Of a stretch of 48,988 nt of DNA, positions 42,993 to 48,988 are shown piece after piece. This stretch comes from Actinomycetota bacterium (GTDB lineage: Bacteria; Actinomycetota; Thermoleophilia; Gaiellales; Gaiellaceae). The notes beneath the pieces were generated by a model. That model was not told the origin of the DNA. It made no database searches and worked only from the letters and a program-made list of their open reading frames with translations. Position 1 is the first letter of the stretch. Each line of letters begins with the position of its first letter. Position numbers and translations under genes: made by a program. Location of the stretch: positions 1 to 48,988 of the forward strand of contig VAXG01000005.1 of the NCBI GenBank assembly GCA_005883355.1. Direction: 5' to 3'.

Positions 42993-43514
42993 ATGACCAC
43001 GGCGCTCCGCTTCCGGCGATTGATCGCTACTGATCTGCCGCTCCTGCACGAGTGGCTTCAGCGGGAGCATGTGAGAGCTTGGTGGAGCAGACGCGAAAGC
43101 TTCGACGAGGTCGTCGAGCACTACCTCCCGGCGATCGAGGGACGCAAGCCGACCGACCTCTATCTGATCGTGCTCGAAGAGCGCCCGGTCGGATTCATCC
43201 AGACCTACCTCTTGCCCGACCACCCTGACTCTGCGGAGCTCGTGGGTGTTGGGACGGGAGTCGCCGGCGTCGACCTCTTTATCGCTGAGGCGGAGCTAAC
43301 CGGGCAGGGCCTCGGTGCCGAAGTGCTTCGCAGCTTCACACGCGAGATCGTGTTCGCCCACCCAACGACGATTGCCTGCGTCGCCGACCCTCACGCGCGC
43401 AACGCCGTCTCGCTCCGAGCATTCGAGAAGGCAGGGTTCCACAAAGTAAACGACTTCCTCGACCCCACCGACGGCGCAACTCACACACTCATGCGCCTCG
43501 AGCGGCCAGTCTGA
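42993..43514 (+). CDS. GNAT N-acetyltransferase, AAC(6')-like
   Basis: The 173-residue protein has the GNAT order: 'LRFRRLIATDLPLLHEWLQR' and 'VRAWWSRR' (the aromatic patch seen in aminoglycoside 6'-acetyltransferase relatives), 'DLYLIVLEERPVGFIQTYL', 'VAGVDLFIAEAELTGQGLGA' (acetyl-CoA pyrophosphate loop 'QGLGAE'), and 'NAVSLRAFEKAGFHKVND'. Such proteins can acetylate aminoglycosides or siderophore-like amines; the actual substrate is unknown. ATG at 42993 is preferred over an upstream GTG because the domain starts here. Confidence 0.85.
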   Translation: MTTALRFRRLIATDLPLLHEWLQREHVRAWWSRRESFDEVVEHYLPAIEGRKPTDLYLIVLEERPVGFIQTYLLPDHPDSAELVGVGTGVAGVDLFIAEAELTGQGLGAEVLRSFTREIVFAHPTTIACVADPHARNAVSLRAFEKAGFHKVNDFLDPTDGATHTLMRLERPV

Positions 43515-44202
43515 CCCGAACACCCGCGGCAGAAGGCGCACCGTCGCATCAGACCGACACCCCAGCATCGATAACGACTCGTGTCGCACTTCCGCCAGAA
43601 GGCGACGCTGAATAGTGTCTGCTTCGCAGTATCGACCGCTGCGGCTTGACTGACGCACAACCGAATGTGTTGTGGTATGCGCGCGCGTGAACCGATTACT
43701 TCTTACCGCTCTCAGCGAATCTGCGCTAAGCAAGTCCCGGCCCCGGCTGACAGGCGAGTATTCGCGTCACCAGCTCTTGAGAGCGGCTGTGACGGAGGCA
43801 CCGGACTCGAACCGGAACCGCTGGTTGAGCGGTCGTTTCCCCCTTCTTGCGGGTTTACCTTCCGTGCACGATTCTAGCCAGGGGGTGCGCCACCAACGCT
43901 GTGTGAGCCGCCTTCGCGCCGCGTTGGGCAATGAGCCGAGCGAACAAATCGCGACGGCGCGGCTTGCGGCAACGGAGGCAAGCGTCGCCGGCAGAGCGGT
44001 CATCCTCGACTCGGCCGAGCTATGTGCCTCGCTCCCACCGAGACGGAGAGCACTCCTCTTCGCAAAGTTGGGACTGCCTTTGAGGAGATGCGATCGCCTG
44101 CGAGGTGCGACAGTCAAGAGTAGGATGAGTTGAGTCGACGATTTAGGAAGCTGGCGTCGCGATCCCGGACGTCGCCGAACCGCAACTGAAGGAGGCGTCA
44201 CC
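43515..44202. other. 688-bp region with repeats and a tRNA-Ser remnant
   Basis: A dispersed palindrome copy (43582-43607) and a tRNA-Ser-like 3' remnant (43793-43832, minus) are present. Frames at 43672-44133 (both strands) have no family pattern. Confidence 0.45.
43793..43832 (-). pseudogene. tRNA-Ser-like 3' remnant
   Basis: On the minus strand a long variable arm (CCGCT-caacc-AGCGG), a T arm with TTCGAGT but only four stem pairs, a 3' acceptor strand TGCCTCC and G73 follow one another. The anticodon and D arms upstream are not recognisable. A type II variable arm and G73 point to tRNA-Ser. It may mark an old integration event. Confidence 0.4.
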
Positions 44203-44550
44203 GTGTCGGACGAATCGCGCGCTGAAGAAGCGCCAGACAGCCGATCCGAGGAGTTGACGGACGACCACATTCAACGGCTGCTACGCAACGCAGACCGGCT
44301 CGCTTTCGGCATCCGCCCCGCCGGCTTCGTCTTGATCAATCGCCCGCGCTTGCTCGCAGCCAAAGGGATTTCGCAGCAGGGCGCCCTCCTCATTGATCAG
44401 TGGGTGGGTCGCGCGGGTGGCGGTCTCCAACCTCTCGTTCGTGCCGACCCAGAGGTTGCCCGCAAACACCCTCACCATCAACCAACGACGCGACCCGACA
44501 CCATTGTTTGGGGGGTACCTGCGCAGGCGCTAAAGCACGCTGACGCATAG
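44203..44550 (+). CDS. Hypothetical protein with good ribosome site
   Basis: The 115-residue product starts 'VSDESRAEEAPDSRSEELTD' and contains 'HIQRLLRNADRLAFGIRPAG', 'RLLAAKGISQQGALLIDQW' and a Pro/His-rich C-terminus. GTG at 44203 is preceded by AAGGAGG. An acidic disordered start and a short helical core are visible. No family recognised. It stands alone on this strand. Confidence 0.55.
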   Translation: MSDESRAEEAPDSRSEELTDDHIQRLLRNADRLAFGIRPAGFVLINRPRLLAAKGISQQGALLIDQWVGRAGGGLQPLVRADPEVARKHPHHQPTTRPDTIVWGVPAQALKHADA

Positions 44551-44667
44551 CTGCGGACACGGGTCGATCTCGCTGCCGCGCTCGAAGCTGAGCGGCTGTG
44601 GCGAACAGGACCCTCGCAGCTTGGCGGAAGCGGGACACGCACTCGCAGTGTGGCCTCGCGTACCTCC

Positions 44668-44700
44668 GGGACAAGCTGCCCGGAGGGACAAGCTGCCCGG
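44668..44700. repeat. Tandem 17-bp direct repeat
   Basis: GGGACAAGCTGCCCGG occurs at 44668-44683 and 44685-44700, separated by one base. It lies in the 298-base gap before the CTG-start gene, which otherwise holds only a small TACCC-tttc-GGGTA hairpin near 44737. Confidence 0.7.
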
Positions 44701-44848
44701 CACCTCAACCGCTTGTTCCAGACCCTTTGGGGGCGTACCCTTTCGGGTAGCACCGACGATCTGCGCATGCTCGGCTGTGCGGCCGGCTCGATCCTGTAGC
44801 GACGACTCGCCGGACCTGATTCCACCTGCACGGAGGAGTTGAAGATCG

Positions 44849-45211
44849 CTGGGAGCAAACGGGAAAAAGCAAGAGCGCGAGCGGCAAGCCGCGCTGAATC
44901 AGGCTCTGCGCCGAGAGGTCAACGAACAGCGCCCTCAAAGCGGCGAAGACGCCGGAGTCGTCCAATTTGTCTGTGAATGCTCGGACCCCGCCTGTGCGGA
45001 ACTTGTTTCGCTCACGATCGGCGAGTACGAGTTCATTCGCCGCATCCCGATCCGTCTTGTCGTCAGACCGGGCCACGTGCACAACGAGAGCGAGCGCGTG
45101 TTGATGGAGGAACCGGGACGCTTCTTGGTCGTCGAGAAGTTCGGACCTGCCGGGGAAGTCATTGCGCATCTCGACCCCCGCGGCCCGAAACGCAGACGAT
45201 CCCGCGGCTAA
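44849..45211 (+). CDS. Conserved actinobacterial hypothetical, CTG start
   Basis: The 120-residue frame reads 'LGANGKKQERERQAALNQAL', 'RREVNEQRPQSG', then the conserved block 'VVQFVCECSDPACAELVSLT' with 'IGEYEFIRRIPIRLVVRPGH', 'ESERVLMEEPGRFLVVEKFG' and 'AHLDPRGPKRRRSRG'. Its layout, 'REVNE...FVCEC.DP.C...L...EYE.VR..P.RFVV.PGH...ERV......VVEK', is a widespread small actinobacterial protein of unknown function, perhaps zinc-binding through CxC...C. No ATG, GTG or TTG precedes the block in frame; CTG at 44849 has GGAGGAG ten bases upstream. Confidence 0.7.
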   Translation: MGANGKKQERERQAALNQALRREVNEQRPQSGEDAGVVQFVCECSDPACAELVSLTIGEYEFIRRIPIRLVVRPGHVHNESERVLMEEPGRFLVVEKFGPAGEVIAHLDPRGPKRRRSRG

Positions 45212-46365
45212 ACCGTCCCGGCCCCAGTCGGGACAGGCATTCCGGCGCCACGGTGACCCCGAGCCGGAGGGATCAGCGCCATATAGGTCGCCGGTCAAAC
45301 GCTCGCGGCGACACTTACGGTGCCTTGCCCAGGAACGGTCGTGTTCGTCGGCCTTCCACTTCAACGAGTGGCAACACTCTCGTGTTGGCCAGCTTAGTGT
45401 TCCCTACGTTCGCCGCTGACCCTACTCATCCGCCGTGCGCCGGAACACCCTGCGAACGATCACGAGGTCGCCGACGGAAGGTGGACGCCTGGTTAGTGAC
45501 AGCCACCTCGTCTTCAGAGAGGCGGCGCGCGAGGAACGCGCCTGTCTTACCGCGCGCGACACTTCGCCGATCACAGACGAAAGCGACAACTCGCTGCCCC
45601 GCTCCGGGAGCGGGATCCGGCGACTGCGGAAGCGCTAGACCCAAACAGCGACAGCGCTTGAGGCCATCCCGTGCTGCGCGCCGCGTTTCCACAGCTGCCG
45701 CGTGAATGCGCACAGTCGCGGAGGCAAGCGGGGCCTCTCGCGGTGGGGACCTAAATCCTTAGGTGTGGACGTGTCGGTCGAGGTCGTCGGGCAGACGTCC
45801 GTCCCAGTGGCGCAGGTCACGCAGGAACCGTGCCGGCCAGCTTTTGGATTGCTCGCGCACTCGCTGCACCATCAAGGCGATGTTAAGGAGCAGAACCGCA
45901 AACGCCGCCGCTGCGAAGGGTGGGAGCCAGTGAGGCATGTGGAAGAGCCTAACCCCCTTTTCGGCCACCCTTGGAAAGAGCTGTCGCAGTTTGTTGGGAG
46001 TACGACATCAATACGCGGGTCGGCTTCTCATACCTTTGCTGCGTTCGTTGTTTCTTAGATAACCGAGGGGATGGATGCGGCTGATCACCACCGTGAACCT
46101 GTGCCCGTTCATGGTGCATTGCCTCCGGCGACCAGCGCGATCTCAGAGGTTGCGAATGCCAACTCGAAATCCGTCCTCGAGCACAGCCACTAGCGGACAG
46201 CACGAGTTCTCCGCATGCAGCCTGCTACGGGTGTGACATGCACGGCTGAACGAGACGCAGTAGCGTAATCGGCGTGTTGGACGATACTGAGCGCTGGCTT
46301 CTTCTGGTGGTTTCGGGAGGGCGAGTGATCGTCTGGGGCACGGGGGCGACGGGTCGGCGCCGACG
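45212..46365. other. 1.15-kb region without a clear gene
   Basis: Apart from a possible small membrane protein (45759-45938, minus) and a degenerate dispersed palindrome (45982-46007), no supported gene or structured RNA is seen. Frames at 45426-45713 lack a recognisable pattern. Confidence 0.4.
45759..45938 (-). CDS. Possible small membrane protein
   Basis: A 59-residue frame reads 'MPHWLPPFAAAAFAVLLLNI' then 'ALMVQRVREQSKSWPARFLR' and an acidic His-containing tail. One N-terminal transmembrane helix followed by a basic cytoplasmic segment is plausible. The ribosome site is weak, and no family is recognised. Confidence 0.35.
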   Translation of the reverse strand: MPHWLPPFAAAAFAVLLLNIALMVQRVREQSKSWPARFLRDLRHWDGRLPDDLDRHVHT

Positions 46366-48093
46366 GTGCCTTTCATGGTGACGGCGGACGAGATCGGTCG
46401 GGTCACGATCTTCGCGGCTCTCGAACCGGCCGACTGCGACCGGCTCGCCCGTGTAGCGGCCGACATCAGTCTCATGCCGGGCGAGTACGCCGTGCACGAG
46501 GGCGACGAGCGCGCGCTCTTCGCTGTTCTCGAGGGTCGGATCGAGCCGGTCAAGCTCGTCGATGGGATCGAGCGCGTTGTCGGCGACCGCGGCCCGGGGG
46601 ACATTTTCGGGGAGGTGCCGATGACGCTCGGGACGGTGTTCCCGGTCGGATTCCGGGCGGCGAAGAAGTCGCGTGTGATGCGGGTCGAGCCTCACGACTA
46701 CCATGCTGTCGCAGCCCTGGCGCCGGACGTTGCCAAGGAAGTCGGCAGGCTGGCAAGTCACCGAATCGGCGGATCAAGCGGGTTGCAGGCGATCGCGGCC
46801 GACCCGCCGCCGCCGCGGGCGATCGTGGTCGGACATCGGTGGGATGTCTCCTGCGCCGAGTTGCGACACTTCCTGGAGCGCAACCAGATCTCGTTCAAGT
46901 GGCTTACGCCCGATGCGCCAGACGCGGCCGAGCAGTGGGGTAGTCCTTTGCCGGCCGAGGAGGATTGCCCGGCGATTCGCGTCGTCGGCGGCAAGACCGT
47001 GGTCCGGCCGCAGCTCCGCCGCGTGGCCGAGCTGCTGGGCGTCGCCACGGAGGCGGTCGCAGCGGGGTACGACACCGTGATCGTCGGCGGTGGGCCCGCA
47101 GGGCTCGCGGCCGCCGTGTATGGAGCGTCGGAGGGCCTGCGGACGATCGTGATCGAGCGGGAGGCGCCCGGCGGCCAGGCCGGCACGTCGTCCCGGATCG
47201 AGAACTACCTCGGTTTTCCGTCAGGGGTCTCCGGCGAGGAGCTCGCCAGCCGGGCGCTGCAGCAGGCGCGGAGGCTGGGCGCGGAGATCGTCGTGACCCG
47301 GGCGATCACGCGGATCGATGCCGCGACCCATCAGGTGCACCTCGACGGCGGTGACGTTCTGCGGGCGCGGACGATCATCCTCGCCTGCGGCGTCGCGTGG
47401 CGGCACCTGTCGATCGACGGATTCGACCGGCTTGCGGGGAAGGGCATCTCGTATGGGGCGGCCCGCAGTGAGGCGGCGAATACCCACGGCCTCGACGTCC
47501 ACATCGTCGGTGCGGGCAACTCAGCTGGGCAGGCAGCAATGTTTTTCTCGAGCCATGCACGCAGCGTGACCGTCCTCTGCCGCGGCGAGAGCCTCGAGAA
47601 GAGCATGTCGCGCTATCTCATCGACCAGCTCGCGACCCGGTCGAACATCAGTGTGCTCGATCGGACAGAGGTGACCGCTGCTCACGGCGATACCTCACTC
47701 GAGGCGGTCGAGGTCCGCAATGCCGCGACCGGGGAGACGACCCGGCTCGAGTCCGGCGGGCTGTTCATCTTCATCGGGGCGGATGCCGAGACGGCGTGGC
47801 TGCCGCCTGAGATCGCGCTCGACCGCCACGGCTACGTACTCACGGGCTCCGACGCCACCGCCGCTGGAGGCTGGGCCCTCGACCGCGACCCGTACCTGCT
47901 CGAGACGAGCGTCCCGGGTATCTTCGCGTGCGGCGACGTCCGATCCGCCCCCGTGAAACGTGTCGCTGCCGCGGTCGGCGAGGGCAGCATGGCCATCGCT
48001 TTCGTGCACCAGTACTTGAGGGAGGCCGAAACACCGGACGAACGTAGGCAGGTCCCTGTAGTCGGCCTCATCACTCGCGTCGACCTGGAGTGA
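46366..48093 (+). CDS. cNMP-binding domain / thioredoxin-like / thioredoxin-reductase-like fusion
   Basis: The 575-residue protein has three parts. A cyclic nucleotide-binding domain (about 5-130) carries '[20 protein letters not shown]' and '[12 protein letters not shown]'. A glutaredoxin-like middle (about 150-230) has '[20 protein letters not shown]' and '[17 protein letters not shown]'. A thioredoxin-reductase-like flavoprotein (about 238-565) has '[20 protein letters not shown]', '[17 protein letters not shown]' and '[17 protein letters not shown]'. The usual CxxC redox pair is replaced by 'CGVAWRHL', so ordinary thioredoxin reduction is unlikely. GTG at 46366 or ATG at 46375 may start it; neither has a strong ribosome site. 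Confidence 0.88.
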   Translation: MPFMVTADEIGRVTIFAALEPADCDRLARVAADISLMPGEYAVHEGDERALFAVLEGRIEPVKLVDGIERVVGDRGPGDIFGEVPMTLGTVFPVGFRAAKKSRVMRVEPHDYHAVAALAPDVAKEVGRLASHRIGGSSGLQAIAADPPPPRAIVVGHRWDVSCAELRHFLERNQISFKWLTPDAPDAAEQWGSPLPAEEDCPAIRVVGGKTVVRPQLRRVAELLGVATEAVAAGYDTVIVGGGPAGLAAAVYGASEGLRTIVIEREAPGGQAGTSSRIENYLGFPSGVSGEELASRALQQARRLGAEIVVTRAITRIDAATHQVHLDGGDVLRARTIILACGVAWRHLSIDGFDRLAGKGISYGAARSEAANTHGLDVHIVGAGNSAGQAAMFFSSHARSVTVLCRGESLEKSMSRYLIDQLATRSNISVLDRTEVTAAHGDTSLEAVEVRNAATGETTRLESGGLFIFIGADAETAWLPPEIALDRHGYVLTGSDATAAGGWALDRDPYLLETSVPGIFACGDVRSAPVKRVAAAVGEGSMAIAFVHQYLREAETPDERRQVPVVGLITRVDLE

Positions 48094-48165
48094 GGCGTGA
48101 TCCACTCAAGGCGGTCTCATAGTCCGAGGGGTCGATGAATTCGCGGGTAACGACGCGAGCACGAC

Positions 48166-48192
48166 TGTCGCCTTCCCGCGAAAACGCGACAG
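48166..48192. repeat. Dispersed ~27-bp palindrome, last copy
   Basis: TGTCGC-CTTCCCGCGAAAAC-GCGACAG, a copy of the repeat described at 37281. It lies 73 bases after the fusion gene and could also act as a hairpin. The rest of 48094-48345 shows no gene. Confidence 0.65.
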
Positions 48193-48345
48193 CTAAGAGT
48201 TGAAGCGGCGTGTTTTCACGAACAGCAATTTTCGGTGTCATCGGTCGTCCGAGGTAATGGCGTTTTCGACCTGCGACCTACGGGTTAATGGGCTCTGAGG
48301 GCAGAGATGTCGGCGAGTGAGATCGGCTGTGCGCGGCTTGTCGGC

Positions 48346-48624
48346 TTACTCGCGCTCGAGGTCGTTGGTGAGCGCATCCATCAGCTTGAACAGGCCCTCA
48401 CCGATCTCTTCCCCTCCCAGCTCGTTCATCCATTGCGCTAGCACGTCGACCACGGCGACTGTCTGCGTGTGCGTGAAGGTGACGCTGGTGCTCGCATTTG
48501 CCGACACGGCGATCGTCTCCTCAGCCGGTTGAGCTGAGGCGACCCGTCGTAGTCGTTCGCGCAGCTCGCCGGCTTCCCGATCGCTCAGCTCGATCATCCC
48601 GCCGCTTGTCCGGATCCTCAACAC
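48346..48624 (-). CDS. Hypothetical protein
   Basis: The 92-residue product begins 'VLRIRTSGGMIELSDREAGE' and continues with 'LRERLRRVASAQPAEETIAV', a Ser/Thr-rich 'SANASTSVTFTHTQTVAVVD' and a final helix 'VLAQWMNELGGEEIGEGLFK'. It looks like a soluble two-helix protein, perhaps an immunity- or antitoxin-sized factor, but no family is recognised. The start is uncertain: GTG at 48624, GTG at 48633, or ATG at 48597. A longer frame towards 48984 has no protein-like pattern. Confidence 0.5.
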   Translation of the reverse strand: MLRIRTSGGMIELSDREAGELRERLRRVASAQPAEETIAVSANASTSVTFTHTQTVAVVDVLAQWMNELGGEEIGEGLFKLMDALTNDLERE

Positions 48625-48988
48625 AAGTGTGACCCCGCCATAGACACGACAAAAGGTATGCAAAAAGACTGCGAGCGCACTCTCCCTCCATGTTGGAGAA
48701 TGTACGCAGCAGCAGGAAGTTCGGCGGCAGCGCTTGATGCTCGGCCGGATCCGGGTTCGACCAGCGTTCTCGACTCCGACGGAACGCTCGGAAGAGCTCT
48801 GCGACAGCCGGGCTTCGTCTAGGTCCCACGCTCGAGCTGCCGATCTGGGTCGAAGCGCGGCCCGCCTACCAGCTCCATTCGCAGTAATGCCGCGTCCGCG
48901 CGAAGATGCGGGACGACGATGTACACAAGGCGGTGGTTCTTTGACGAGCTCGCGCACGCCGGCCGTGAGCACCTCGATCCTCATTACG
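48625..48988. other. Window end without a supported gene
   Basis: Minus-strand frames here (up to 48984 and 48829) contain scattered protein-like words such as 'LFRAFRRSRERWSNPDP' but no continuous family pattern; frameshifted remnants are possible. Confidence 0.35.

Noticed and set aside
44585..44660. tRNA-like text on the minus strand (GTGTCCCGCTTCCGCCA)
   Set aside because: The T loop consensus is broken and no cloverleaf can be drawn.

Overview
The window looks like a chromosomal segment of a high-GC actinobacterium. The class Thermoleophilia (Solirubrobacterales or Gaiellales type) is my best guess. The reasons are the GC-rich codon use with many GTG starts, the 'signal helix plus Gly-Pro-Xaa' secreted protein typical of that class, two zinc-finger-controlled ECF sigma pairs, a CIRCE-regulated groES-groEL pair and a thiamine-responsive CytX gene. 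This is inference from gene families; no 16S rRNA gene is present.

Layout. 1-8.3 kb: a partial DUF6980-like gene, a SigR-type sigma/anti-sigma pair with its own GGAAT-N18-GTT promoter, a three-gene unit (unknown protein, YbdK-type glutamate-cysteine ligase, metal-binding HMA protein), and a second ECF pair behind a molybdopterin oxidoreductase/flavin reductase/DUF6510 unit. A mercuric-reductase-like flavoprotein and an HtrA protease follow. 8.6-13.3 kb: a collagen-like secreted protein, an Rrf2 regulator, and the convergent sulfate ABC operon sbp-cysT-cysW-cysA with a candidate palindromic operator. 13.3-17.4 kb: aconitase and small genes. 17.4-20.3 kb: a molybdate operon (HTH-TOBE regulator, modA, modB, modC), which fits the Mo-enzyme upstream. 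20.3-22.9 kb: a TPP riboswitch, a CytX-like HMP permease, a PfkB kinase and an Asp-box protein in overlapping order. 23-30.3 kb: PhzF-like protein, a drug-export-type ABC pair, a class III aminotransferase, secreted proteins and a TIGR03118-type beta-propeller.

30.3-34.8 kb is the most unusual part. A 4.2-kb module encodes a sigma-like protein, a divergent HTH protein, a zinc-ribbon protein, a ParB/MT-A70 methyltransferase fusion, a tyrosine recombinase and another Cys-rich protein. It is bounded by a perfect 143-bp inverted repeat, and each repeat ends inside the anticodon arm of the same 5' half of a tRNA gene. Tyrosine recombinases normally leave direct repeats, so this may be an invertible element, a rearranged integration product or an assembly artefact.

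34.8-48.99 kb is a low-density region. It holds real islands (groES-groEL, a GT-C type membrane protein, a GNAT acetyltransferase, a cNMP-binding/thioredoxin-reductase-like fusion) among truncated genes (transposase and RTX fragments, a tRNA-Ser remnant). A family of about 27-bp imperfect palindromes is dispersed through the intergenic DNA. One conserved protein here (44849-45211) appears to use a CTG start.
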